From: Helicoverpa zea | Taxonomy: Eukaryota > Arthropoda > Insecta > Lepidoptera > Noctuidae | Assembly: GCF_022581195.2 (NCBI RefSeq) | Contig: NC_061473.1 | Span: 9,796,001-9,860,000 of the forward strand | Direction of reading: 5' to 3' | Length of the DNA stretch: 64,000 bases | Part shown: in pieces, positions 37,301 to 44,530 of the stretch | Numbering within the stretch: position 1 is the stretch's first letter | Layout of the letters: every line of letters starts with the position of its first letter | The notes under the pieces: generated by a model | Databases searched by the model: none | Seen by the model: only the letters and a program-made list of their open reading frames with translations | What the model was told of the DNA's origin: nothing | Position numbers and translations under genes: made by a program

Positions 37301-40300
37301 TGAATTTCAAAGGGTTTTAATGACTGTAGTATGTTACTAGTATCAAAAAAGTTAGCCAAGCATGCGTGAGAGTGTATTCTAAATTTGAATTTTGGAGAAA
37401 TGCTAAGAAACTGGTTAAACCTTGCTTGGGATTCATTCCTGGTAGAAAGTTCGTCGGCGTTTTGAAAAGTTTTTGACCTGATTTTCAGAAAACTGATAAT
37501 GCAGTTTAAATGAATGATTAATGAACCTTTCTTTTACATCAAAACATTTTTTAAGAACTATGCGTCTTTGGTAAAATTTTCACCTGCTCTAAATGGTCTA
37601 TGTATAATGATGTTGACGGCAATGTTAAGAGTTTCGGTATTTTTGTGTAAAGCCTTCTATTGTTTAGATATTGTACCCATGCGGTTTAAAGTATCCCTTT
37701 CTGATAAACAAACACAATTTAGAGGAGTCTCAGTACTTTGGACTGCGACAAAACCAATTTGAAGTTAGCAGTGCCGATCACAACTCCTCTCCTATCAGAT
37801 TTTGACATTTAGAAAATACCGAATTTTGGGATAAATATTAAATTAACCATATGAAAAATGTTGAGGAGGGTTAAAGCTATGCAAAAAGTAAAATTATTGC
37901 CGCGTTGAAGCTTTCGATAACTCCATAGGTGTCGGGTTACTAAACTATGTTTTAGAAAGGTGTCGTGAATTCAAAATTATTGGCCGAAGATATGTTTCTT
38001 AAGAAATGAGCAGGTAGCCAATTATTGTTATGATTTAAGCAGGAAAGTGCTGTAGATACACGAAAACCTCGGCGCAGGCAGGTTTATTTCACAAAATGTC
38101 CGTTTGATGAAAACACGTTATTTGAACGCTCAGACTCATAGATCTTCAGAGATCTGCGGGGTTCCCCCGGAGGCGCGGTTGTTTAAAAATCAGTGGTTAC
38201 GAGACCTCAATACTTCATGCTTACAGTCTATCCGTTAATTTCTGTATTTTGTAGAATTTCAAGATTTTTCAAACTCTGATAGGAGACGAGTTGTGATCGG
38301 CACTGCTAACTTTAAAGTGGTTTTGTCGCAGCCTAAAGTACTGATACACCTCTTAATCATGTTTATTTATTAGGAAGGGATATTTAAAACCACCTGGGTA
38401 CAATATCTGAACGATCGAAAGCTTTACACAAAAATACCGTAACTCTTAATATTGAAATCAATCATCAGTATGTACCATTTAGAGCAGGTGAAAATTTTAT
38501 TAAATATGCGTAGTTTTTCAAAACTATTTTGACGTAACAGAAATGTACATTAATCATTCATTTAAACTGCATTATCAGTTTTCTGAAAATCAGGTCAAAA
38601 ACTTTTCAAAACGCCGACGAACTTTCTACCAGGAAATAGTCCCAAGCAAGGTTCAACCAGTTTCTTAGCATTTATCCAAAATTTAAATTTAGAATACACT
38701 CTCACGCATGCCTGGATAACCCTTTTGATGCTAGTAGCATACTTCAGTCATTAAAACCCTCTCAAATGCACGTAAAGTCCTTAAAACCAAGATTTTGCAT
38801 AGGTGCCCGCTTTTTTGCAAAAGATTTTATAAAAAAATAGGATATATAAAAAATAATCTACAAAAGTAACTAGCCTTGCATAAAATCCTTAGATTAACTC
38901 TATGTTGATTGCAAAGTTACCCTTCTAGATTTAAGATGAGCAAAATCGTTAATCACTTCTTCAAAATCTATGGAATTGAGAATATCACATTCTATGGACA
39001 TCAGCGACAAACTATAGTTCGGCCATTCAGAGAATGCGTTCCTGACACGTCGCGATTGAACTGACGAAATTATAACATTCATTGATTATTGATATAATAA
39101 TGTTGTTTTAATGCTCCTCAATTGTTAAAACGGTAAACAACCAGCAAAAATATTTTTATCGTAACTGCAACGCCATTGCAAAGTTACGTCGTCAGTTCAA
39201 TCGCGACGTGTCAGGAACGCATTCTCTGAATGGCCGAACTATAGTTAATCTCTCTTGAAGCATTGTACTTCTTAACTCATTGTTTATTCGTTTCAATTTG
39301 GAGAAGGAGCGTTCTCCGCTGCAGTTAGTTATCATCATGCTTAAAAATATTCTCAATGCAATTTCTACGTTAGGAACTGTGTCTTCAATTTTGTTTTGCT
39401 TTAATAGATTATATACTTAGTTCCTGTACACTGTTAGGTGCTTGAACATTTTTAAAGTATTCTTTTAAATGTTCATTATCATTCTTTTAATTGGTCATTA
39501 TCATCAGATTTCTCAAAATTAATGTTTTTCGGTAATACCTAAATATCGGTTATCATTTGGTAATCTGGCAGGAACTAGGGGGCCCCATTCGATCGCGGGG
39601 CCCTGGGCACTTGCCCATAGTGCCCAGTGGAGAAGAGGGGCCTGAGTAGAATCTAGCTCAAAGTCAGATTTTGGAGCTGGTAGTAGTAATCTTTGAAGAC
39701 TATACGTGGCTAGCGTTTATATCTTTACATAAAATTGGTCCAGCTCTGAGAAAACTTCTAAAATACATATTGGCCTATCGGCTATCACCCTGTATTGCTT
39801 AAATTCCAGGTTCATCCATATCCCCGACGCTGAAGGACGCGGACGTGGACTGGGCGGCGCTGGGACGCGCGCATCTCGCGGAGGCGCTCACTCTGTACGA
39901 GGAAGCGCTGAGGCTGCAGAGAATGTGTCGGTGAGTAAGGTTGTTTATGCTGAAGAGGAATCTCTTAGGAAGCTACGGGGTCATAAACGCGATGTACCCA
40001 ATGTTGATCTTTCCTTAGTGGGCTTGTCACAATAATTGCAAATCCACAAAAATCATGACCCCTGAATGATATTCAAATGCATATGGGATTCAGGCTCACG
40101 ATTTTTAAAATCTGAATATTGAATTCAGAATGAATAAGCAGGCATCTAGTCGAGCAAGAATGATATGAATGAAGGCAGATCAATATTTAGTTAGTTTTTG
40201 TCGGATTCTTGTAAAGCACAGCAACTGCGATAGGTAGCTACTTACTACTTCCATAACTAATGACTTAATGAACTCAAATGCTCTACAAACTAACACTAAT

Positions 40301-42481
40301 TGTATGACACAGTGAGTTGCGCGGCAAGGAGGCGATCTCGCTGGTGGTGCGCGCGGCACTGGCGCGGGCCGCGCGGGACCGCGCCGCGCGCGACGCCGCC
40401 GCGGACGACTTCACCGACATCATCGACGCGCCCAACGTCACGCGTATGTACTACTTGTATTTGATTAGGATGACAAGTTCAATAGAAAATAATTCAAGTT
40501 AAAAGGCTGACTGAAATATTTAATCCCAACTAAGAAGTGTTTGCGATATGATTGCATTGACAAAATTGCCCGAAATAGTTTGTCTAAGGGTGCTTCTACA
40601 AGCTGCTAGTATTTGCTGCGCATGTTGAGGCACATGCGTAGGTTGTATGTATTTCAAAAACATGTGCGGGTCTAGCGATTGGAACATGTACCAAAGCAAG
40701 ATACCCACCCGCATGCTCTGTTGCTCGCGCGCGGATCACATGCGCATTTTCACTGGCTCCATCAACATGCAACACGGTGCATAAGCACCCTAACAACTCT
40801 AAAACAATGAGAAAACATTAAATTGCGATCAATTAACTTATAAAACTTTTTTCTAATTTACAGCATCCTCAAAATTCCAACTGGCCCTAACACAACCTGA
40901 CTTCGCTCAGCACCGAGTAGAAGACTTATTCAAGTCTCTGGGGCCAATCGCCATATTCTCCGCCAAACGCCACTGGAGCGCCCCTCGCCTCGTCCAACTA
41001 CAGAAGTACAGAGACGGATCACGACGCCTAGAGAGACCACGAAACGGAAACACAGAGGATTACGAAGAAACCAGAAACGGCAAACACAGGACTGACAAAC
41101 GAGACCGATCGGAAGACAACAGCACTTATTACAACCAAATAATCAGAAGCGACGAGAAATATTCCAATGACTACGAAAAGAAGAAACTGCACAGGGTCAC
41201 GAAACAGAACGGAGTTTACATAAATAGTTATAACAATAATAATTATGAGTACCATCCAAAGGTGTTGGATTATGACTCTCAGAATGAGTATAAGACCAAA
41301 GGGGAGGGGAAGATTGAGAATGGAGTGAAGGAGAATGGTAAAGCGAAGAATACGAGACGAAAGGACCCTCTGAGGAGGGCGGCGAGTGAGTACAACGTCT
41401 CTAACGCGAAGACTGAGGACGAGGGCTTCGGGTTCTCTGTGAGAGGGGATGCGCCGGTCGTTATTGCTGGGGTAGAGCCTAACTCTTTGGCAGATGTAAG
41501 TATTGAACCTGCTGGATTAATTACTACTTACGCAATTTCGTTTTCGTCGCAATTTTATTTGGGGTCGGCGCAATATGTCTTCCGCTTCCATTCTTCTCTG
41601 TCACTCAATCCCTTCTTATTCATGTCATCTTTCAGGCAATCCATCCATCTTTTCTCAGGTCTTCCTCTTCCTCTCGTTTCACACCCTCCTCGCGTATAAT
41701 CCCTGCTCATTATGTCCATACATTAACTACATACACCACACCACCACCATACCACCTTACCTTACCATATCCATACCTTACCTTAACTTGACCATACCTT
41801 AGGTCCAAAGTATTGAACAACCTATTGTTTTATAGATCGGAGGCATGCGAGAAGGCGACTTCATCATCAGCATCGGAGACACGGACGTGAAGTGGAGCTC
41901 GCACGACGAGGTGGTGCGGCTCATACAGGCCGCCGGGGACACACTCACCATGAAGCTAGCCACGCCGATGGATAAGAGCTGTCTAAAGGTAAAACTATAA
42001 AAATACAATGTCTAAATCCGTGATGAATATATTCAATATTTTTAAAAGCCAGATTGACAGGCACTCAGATTAAGATATAAAAGCATCAGAAGTATACCTA
42101 TACAAGGCATAACTTACTCTTATCCGTTACACTCTTCCTCCAAACCAAATCTACAAAGCTTAGTAAAGAAAATTCCTCCAAGATTATTGAAGAAAAGTAA
42201 TACAAACCTTATCACACCTTCAGAGGTTTCCTTCTGCTTTAAAAGTAAGACTATTATCATAACAACCTCACTATTCACAGGCTTCACCCGAAACTCCACG
42301 GCAGTCAAACTCGAACCAGGGTTCGGTGTCAGCGGCATCCACAGCCTCGAGCGGCTCCACCGCCGTCACCGCTCGCTCGTCAGCGCGACGGGCTCCGTCC
42401 TGGAACCCCTTCCGCCGACACACCACGCGGGACAACAGCTCGCATCGCGGCTCACACACCAGTAATATTATATTTAGATAA
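22199..42481 (+). CDS. Rhpn: Rhophilin (Rho GTPase effector), 14 exons, 5' end incomplete
   Basis: Rhophilins are cytoplasmic scaffold proteins that bind Rho GTPases and act on actin organisation. Joined exons: 22199-22315, 25521-25648, 31356-31512, 32126-32267, 33203-33294, 34537-34686, 35286-35432, 36489-36567, 36905-37012, 39810-39930, 40313-40443, 40864-41495, 41836-41988, 42281-42481. All introns are GT-AG and the phases match throughout, giving 2358 nt (785 residues plus TAA). Visible order: HR1 Rho-binding coiled coil (about residues 1-82, with RAGAENLFK and [19 protein letters not shown]), BRO1 domain (about 85-475, with [13 protein letters not shown] and [13 protein letters not shown]), a charged linker of about 140 residues (501-640), PDZ domain (about 643-715, with [12 protein letters not shown]) and a Ser/Thr-rich tail. 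This domain order is that of rhophilin-1/2. The start codon is not in these exons; see the candidate at 9044. Exons have high GC in third positions, unlike the AT-rich introns. Confidence 0.95.
22891..22906 (+). promoter_or_regulatory. Overlapping CRE and E-box in first firm intron
   Basis: TGACGTCA (22894-22901) overlaps CACGTG (22900-22905) in a locally GC-rich patch. This could mark an internal promoter or enhancer of rhophilin. No transcript evidence is available. Confidence 0.3.
23172..23275 (+). mobile_element. SINE 5' head fragment
   Basis: CTCGTGGTTAAAACATCAGC, a decayed B box (AGTTCAGTTCCAGGTCAAGC) and CAATGTAACTTTTCTACG. It is a tRNA-like remnant and not a functional tRNA. Confidence 0.65.
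23601..24170. repeat. Triplicated repeat with a nested retroposon piece
   Basis: GATCGCCCTACGGTCTGTGA recurs at 23611 and 23780 (169 bp apart), and a diverged copy is at 24112. The segments 23846-23893 and 24055-24100 are inverted copies (GCAGAAAGATCCATTAAAG and its complement). They flank a retroposon 3' end (AAAGTCAAAGTCAAAGTCAA, CCCCCAAAACGCCCCCC). Confidence 0.6.
24368..24475 (-). mobile_element. Lep1-like fragment, reversed
   Basis: TTTTTTCAAAACGGTCTAGT, TTAACACGTTGAAAGAAACA and CTCAGCTTTATAATATTA mirror the 5' part of the element at 47599. Confidence 0.55.
24740..24895 (+). mobile_element. Retroposon 3' fragment, copy 3
   Basis: TTCTTCCCAGCAATAATACA, GGTGGGCGTTTTGAGGGCTG and CAAATGCTATTTGATTTCAT, the opposite strand of the copy at 9190. 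Confidence 0.5.
25521..25648 (+). CDS. Rhpn: Rhophilin exon: second half of HR1 domain
   Basis: Acceptor TTCTTCCACAG and donor AG|GTAGTA, phase 0 to 2. It encodes the second HR1 helix ([20 protein letters not shown] and following residues), a heptad-like coiled coil that packs against the first to bind Rho. Confidence 0.94.
26080..26225 (-). mobile_element. Lep1-like fragment, reversed
   Basis: TTTCAAGGCGGACAAATAGT and CCTCTTCAGCTTTATGATAC match the reversed 5' half of the Helitron-like family. Confidence 0.45.
26653..27032 (+). mobile_element. tRNA-derived SINE, near full length
   Basis: A pol III A box TGGCCTAGTGGG (26657-26668) and B box GGTTCGATTCC (26701-26711) mark a tRNA-like head. 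The body runs through AACTGGGTTGAGGGGGTCAG and AAGCCGACCCTAACATAGTT. It is the best copy of the main SINE family in this window and lies in a rhophilin intron. Confidence 0.88.
27033..28113. other. Intron sequence, nothing recognised
   Basis: AT-rich part of the rhophilin intron 25649-31355. No repeat or exon was identified. The same holds for 28500-29570 and 29760-31029. Confidence 0.45.
28116..28492 (+). mobile_element. TA-flanked MITE in rhophilin intron, sister of the copy in the minisatellite
   Basis: Same termini as the copy at 56743-57136, same orientation, with TA at 28114-28115 and 28493-28494. The copies differ by a few substitutions and two small length differences (3 and 14 bp). 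The minus-strand open frame over it is also present in the other copy but has no known product. Confidence 0.88.
29571..29758. mobile_element. Hairpin MITE of AAAGTTAAAG repeats
   Basis: The left arm runs ACGGCCAG, CATCAAAAGTTAAAGTTAAA. The right arm is its complement, ending CTTTTGATGAAGAAACTGGC. The arms are about 75 bp each and made of short AAAGTTAAAGTAA-type repeats. It lies in the rhophilin intron 25649-31355. Confidence 0.7.
31030..31172 (-). mobile_element. SINE 3' fragment, reversed
   Basis: CCTAACCTTTTCCCACC to CGACTGCCAAAGATGTTCAA. It lies about 185 bp before the rhophilin exon at 31356. Confidence 0.7.
31356..31512 (+). CDS. Rhpn: Rhophilin exon: start of BRO1 domain
   Basis: Encodes [13 protein letters not shown] and the acidic [17 protein letters not shown] segment that opens the BRO1 domain. 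The acceptor is a tandem CAGCAG, so the exon may begin at 31356 or 31359; both keep frame and differ by one serine. Donor CAG|GTATTG, phase 0. Confidence 0.94.
31675..31815 (-). repeat. Lepidopteran interspersed repeat, copy 3 (reversed)
   Basis: GTGATCTCTCTCCGGTCGTA, GTGCATCTGTGTAAGCGCAA and ACTTGTGCAC match the reversed family at 19480. It lies in the rhophilin intron 31513-32125. Confidence 0.6.
32126..32267 (+). CDS. Rhpn: Rhophilin exon: BRO1 domain
   Basis: Acceptor TTCTTCCCCAG, donor ACAG|GTGGGG, phase 0 to 1. It encodes [20 protein letters not shown] and the FEWFDSLTG turn typical of BRO1 domains. Confidence 0.94.
32594..32745 (-). mobile_element. Helitron-like fragment in rhophilin intron
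   Basis: CTAGCTGATCCCGCGAACTT, CCTTCCCTGGACCTC and a TATATATAAAG end form a common lepidopteran repeat in reversed orientation. Confidence 0.5.
33203..33294 (+). CDS. Rhpn: Rhophilin exon: BRO1 core
   Basis: Acceptor GTTTTTCAG, donor CAG|GTACAC, phase 1 to 0. It carries the most conserved BRO1 signature, [18 protein letters not shown]. Confidence 0.95.
33295..34536. other. Rhophilin intron without recognised repeats
   Basis: AT-rich intron sequence. It includes a near-duplicate of the acceptor region at about 34440-34470 (TTTGTTGTATTGTCAAGGACC), which resembles the true exon start but lacks an AG at the right place. Confidence 0.5.
34537..34686 (+). CDS. Rhpn: Rhophilin exon: BRO1 domain
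   Basis: Acceptor TTTGTTTAG, donor ACT|GTACGT, 50 codons, phase 0. It encodes [19 protein letters not shown] and an Ala/Leu-rich helix. Very GC rich, in contrast with the AT-rich introns on both sides. Confidence 0.94.
34874..35222 (-). mobile_element. tRNA-derived SINE, near full length, reversed
   Basis: Starts CGAGCCTTTTCCCAAC (the family 3' end) and ends with a decayed B box region (GCAATCGAACCC). It fills most of the intron 34687-35285 just before the tandem-repeat exon. Confidence 0.85.
35286..35432 (+). CDS. Rhpn: Rhophilin exon: BRO1 domain, with tandemly copied 3' end
   Basis: Acceptor ACCCCAG, donor AAG|GTACGC, 49 codons, phase 0. It begins with [15 protein letters not shown], the typical BRO1 helix, and ends HTYRQLYDK. 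The last 74 nt plus the donor are repeated eleven more times downstream. Only the first donor keeps the frame into the next exon: one extra unit shifts the frame, and two or more bring in a stop at 35583-35585. Confidence 0.93.
35359..36282 (+). repeat. 77-bp x 12 tandem repeat made from an exon end plus its splice donor
   Basis: Twelve units of exactly 77 bp that look identical by eye, from CGCCCGAGCTCTGCC to GATAAGGTA. The first unit is the 3' end of the rhophilin exon 35286-35432; the others fill most of the following intron. Each unit ends in a splice donor (AAG|GTAC). Only the last is followed by the original-looking intron sequence GTACATAAG. The unit is GC rich (CGCGCAC-type runs). Confidence 0.95.
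36489..36567 (+). CDS. Rhpn: Rhophilin exon: BRO1 domain
   Basis: Acceptor TTTCGGTTTCAG, donor AAAG|GTATGT, phase 0 to 1. It encodes [17 protein letters not shown], matching the conserved IPYSWASL block of rhophilins. Confidence 0.94.
36615..36880 (-). mobile_element. Two repeat fragments abutting an exon
   Basis: CAGCCTTTATCGACCCTCTG to about 36780 is a common lepidopteran interspersed repeat. 36785-36880 is the reversed 5' half of the SINE family (TTAGAAAAGTTGCATTGG, TGGAATCGAATCC). The second ends about 25 bp before the next exon. Confidence 0.6.
36905..37012 (+). CDS. Rhpn: Rhophilin exon: BRO1 domain
   Basis: Acceptor CTTCCACAG, donor AACG|GTAAGA, phase 1 to 1. It encodes [16 protein letters not shown], then a short variable stretch and [11 protein letters not shown] reversed SINE fragment ends only about 30 bp before the acceptor. 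Confidence 0.93.
37246..38824. mobile_element. Foldback element with inverted arms of about 560 bp
   Basis: Left arm about 37246-37800 and right arm about 38255-38824 are reverse complements with scattered mismatches. Examples are TCTTTTGCAAAAAA at the ends and AGTGCCGATCACAACTC near the inner ends. The spacer is about 450 bp with no gene. No clear target duplication was found. It sits in the 3' part of the hAT element. Confidence 0.85.
38900..39481 (-). pseudogene. hAT transposase C-terminal (dimerisation) fragment, broken
   Basis: On the minus strand from about 39400 it reads [20 protein letters not shown] then [16 protein letters not shown], the conserved hAT C-terminal dimerisation block. 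The frame is cut by the MITE 39015-39241 and resumes with [20 protein letters not shown] to a stop at 38900. A further frameshift lies near 39420, before which [20 protein letters not shown] can be read in another frame. The catalytic part is missing, so it cannot be active. Confidence 0.85.
39015..39241. mobile_element. 227-bp MITE with about 55-bp inverted repeats, TA-flanked, inside hAT gene
   Basis: The ends are near-perfect inverted repeats (TAGTTCGGCCATTCAGAGAA at the left and its complement at the right). TA occurs at 39013-39014 and 39242-39243. Removing the element and one TA rejoins the hAT frame as QERLTSLSLMS, which fixes the insertion point. It is Tc1/mariner-like by its TA target. 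Confidence 0.88.
39810..39930 (+). CDS. Rhpn: Rhophilin exon: BRO1 C-terminal helices
   Basis: Acceptor AAATTCCAG, donor TCG|GTGAGT, phase 1 to 2. It encodes [20 protein letters not shown], the long BRO1 arm helix. The preceding intron holds a 2.5-kb hAT element. Confidence 0.94.
40313..40443 (+). CDS. Rhpn: Rhophilin exon: end of BRO1 region
   Basis: Acceptor ATGACACAG, donor ACGC|GTATGT, phase 2 to 1. It encodes [20 protein letters not shown] and the acidic [12 protein letters not shown] that matches the LLNLIDAPSV block of vertebrate rhophilin-2. Confidence 0.93.
40588..40790. mobile_element. PIF/Harbinger-like MITE in rhophilin intron
   Basis: Termini GGGTGCTT and AAGCACCC are flanked by TAA at 40585-40587 and 40791-40793. 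The inner parts are partly complementary (GCGCATGTTGAGGCACATGCG against the CATGCG-rich right half). GGG ends with a TAA target fit PIF/Harbinger MITEs. It has no coding capacity. Confidence 0.6.
40864..41495 (+). CDS. Rhpn: Rhophilin long exon: post-BRO1 segment, charged linker, start of PDZ
   Basis: Acceptor TCTAATTTACAG, donor GAT|GTAAGT, phase 1 to 0. It encodes [20 protein letters not shown] and [17 protein letters not shown] (conserved). Then comes a hydrophilic low-complexity stretch of about 140 residues rich in Lys, Arg, Asp, Glu, Asn and Tyr, and finally [20 protein letters not shown], the first strands of the PDZ domain with its carboxylate-binding GFGF loop. In vertebrate rhophilins the BRO1 and PDZ parts are almost adjacent, so the linker is lineage-specific. 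Confidence 0.95.
41555..41805 (-). mobile_element. RTE 3' fragment in rhophilin PDZ intron
   Basis: TTTGGGGTCGGCGCAATATG and the CAGGCAATCCATCCATCTTT stretch match the 3' part of the RTE copy at 44531. It lies between the two PDZ exons. Confidence 0.75.
41836..41988 (+). CDS. Rhpn: Rhophilin exon: rest of PDZ domain
   Basis: Acceptor TTGTTTTATAG, donor AAG|GTAAAA, 51 codons, phase 0. It encodes [20 protein letters not shown] and [19 protein letters not shown], the PDZ strand, helix B and last strand. Confidence 0.95.
42281..42481 (+). CDS. Rhpn: Rhophilin last coding exon: Ser/Thr-rich tail and stop
   Basis: Acceptor CTATTCACAG, 66 codons then TAA at 42479-42481. The tail is Ser/Thr/Ala rich, then basic ([13 protein letters not shown]) and ends SNIIFR. 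It has no recognised domain. Vertebrate rhophilin-2 also has a basic, Ser-rich tail with an FLSWG-like motif, and SWNPF here may correspond to it. Confidence 0.92.
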   Translation, partial: ASPETPRQSNSNQGSVSAASTASSGSTAVTARSSARRAPSWNPFRRHTTRDNSSHRGSHTSNIIFR

Positions 42482-44171
42482 AACGCCTGTTTAGACCAGC
42501 GCCATCTAGTGGAGGTGTTGATAAAATTGTTTGTAACAGCTCCATCTATCGGAGGTCGTGCTAAAATTGTTTTTAACAGCGCCACCTAGTAGTAGGAACT
42601 TGAAACTTACAATGTCATCTGTTAGTACATTTTGTGGCGCCATCTAGTGGATGTTTTGTTAAAATTAAACAGTATCAATCATTAGGATATTGATGATTAT
42701 TGCGATTCGTGTGATTTGTAAGTTAAAAGGCGTCTTATTGTCTATAATATCACTGGTCATAGTTAAGTTACATTATCTTTCATTAAATCACTGTTCTATC
42801 TAATTGTGGTGTTCATTGGTTAAAGATTGTCACAAACGCATCAAGTCACAAAACCGTTGGTTTAAACGAATTAGAATGGCCATCTATATTTATTAAGTCT
42901 TAAACTATTCTAAGCTAAAATGTATACCAACTCCATCTATTATCAGATACCTTCAACTACTTATAGATTTATTGGTGTGAGTCTGGGTTGATGATTTCTT
43001 AGGATAACTTAAGAGAGCGAAGTTCGCTGCTATTATATTTAGGTTCCTAAATATATAGTTAGTTATTGGGACCTTACATCGGCTATGAAACTCCAAAGTT
43101 TTTCTTTTATTATTACATAAGTTTTCTGCTTGGCAAACTACTGCGATTTTTGTTCGAAATTCCGTACTTAATAAAAAAATATTTTAGGGTGAAATATATA
43201 CCTTTTTTCTTTGAAATTCAGTTTGTCAAGTATGTTATTTACTTAGTACTTACTTACTAATATTCTAGATATTTAGATAACTATATCTATGTACTTATCT
43301 AAAACAATTTTGTATTCATGATTTGCCTTAAGACTTTTTTGCAATCATTCTATTACAAATCGGAGAGCCTTTATTTTCCTTTGAGAATATCTATTTTTTT
43401 TTCGGCTGTAGTTATTCTTTTTTGTATAATAATTTCTTTAAATAACAGTCAAAGTATTAACAAAATGCAAGCCAATTTATATTATGCATGTATGTATGAA
43501 AAGTCAAAGTTTATCTATTGTAGGTATATAATTATTTTAGCCAGATTATTAAGAATTCAAATTGCACTTTTTCCAAATTCTCCTACGTTAGGTGATTGCC
43601 TATTTCAATGTACTGTCACATCTTTATATCGCAAAAGACGTGCACAGAACTTGAAAACGTCGACATTTTAATTAAAAACGATACTTTTCTCACTTTTTTA
43701 TATAATCTTTTCATGTAAATGTGCTTGTTGCGAATTTTATTATAAATGCCTGTCTTCCAAAAAGGTAGGCATCTATTGTCTACGACTGATTGAAAGTGTA
43801 CTTAACAGTAAAAAAAATATATGTATATTTTGGTTAAAACTTAACTATGTATATTCGTAGTAAATAGAAAGTATATGTCACAATTTATTTAGATTTAAAT
43901 GTAATTACAGTATTTTAGTTGATATTACATAAAATAATATAATTTTTATTTTGGATGTGATCGATTTTAAAGAAAAGGCAAAACTTTTGGCAAACATTGA
44001 TCGCGTCCAAAACGTAAAATTTTAGATTGATTGTAACAATTTAAAATTTTTGATTTGATTCGTTTTTAGTTTTTGTATAATATTATAAAATAGAGTAAAA
44101 TGTATATCGTTGTATAAACTTGTTTAAGATATAAATGTATAAAATTGTTGTGGTTACTTTTGAAGAATAAA
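42482..44171 (+). other. Likely rhophilin 3' UTR
   Basis: AT-rich sequence after the stop with no gene. Poly(A) signals AATAAA occur at 43170-43175 and 44166-44171; which is used is unknown. The first 170 bp hold the CTCF-like motif cluster listed separately. Short open frames here (for example 43318-43671) have no recognisable product. Confidence 0.5.
42499..42650 (-). promoter_or_regulatory. Cluster of four CTCF-like motifs
   Basis: GCGCCATCTAGTGG occurs exactly at 42499-42512 and 42637-42650, with close variants at 42539-42552 and 42579-42592. The first three lie at an exact 40-bp step as imperfect tandem repeats. The reverse complement CCACTAGATGGCGC fits the known CTCF core CCASYAGRKGGC. 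A further partial copy is at 44259-44270. The motif fit is seen directly; binding is inferred. Confidence 0.5.
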
Positions 44172-44530
44172 GGATATTTAAAGGCTAGTAATGTTTCAGT
44201 TATACCCTGATGATTAAAAAAGGTTGTCACAGAAGAACTGTGTCCCCGGTCGTCAGTGGCGCCATCTAGTATTGTAAAGCGACAAACAAAAAAATAAATG
44301 CTGTACGTTGGTAATTTGGCTGTCGCCCGATAGGGGGAGTTGTAGAGATATTAGTATTTAGATACCAGGTGTCGACATATCGATACATATAATACGAGAG
44401 CCCACGACCAAAACCATGTCTCGTAGCAATACAGCAAAACCCTATAAAATCGTTAGATTGTATGATTCTGAACCCGACTAGGTGTGTAGTAACGGTCGAA
44501 AGTGTAGCAACTGCGTGGGAGGCCATTTCT

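Larger units (their letters stand above)
37098..39644 (-). mobile_element. hAT transposon remnant in rhophilin intron, with nested insertions
   Basis: An 8-bp target duplication AGTAGAAT flanks it at 37090-37097 and 39645-39652, the hAT hallmark. The termini are CAGGGCCGTCTTT and, reversed, CAGGCCCCTCTTC. The minus strand carries the end of a hAT transposase. A long-inverted-repeat element (37246-38824) and a 227-bp TA-flanked MITE (39015-39241) are inserted inside it. Confidence 0.88.

Noticed and set aside
43066..43671. Hydrophobic plus-strand open frames downstream of rhophilin
   Set aside because: AT-rich 3' UTR composition (Phe/Ile/Tyr/Leu codons) and no recognised domain; chance open frames.
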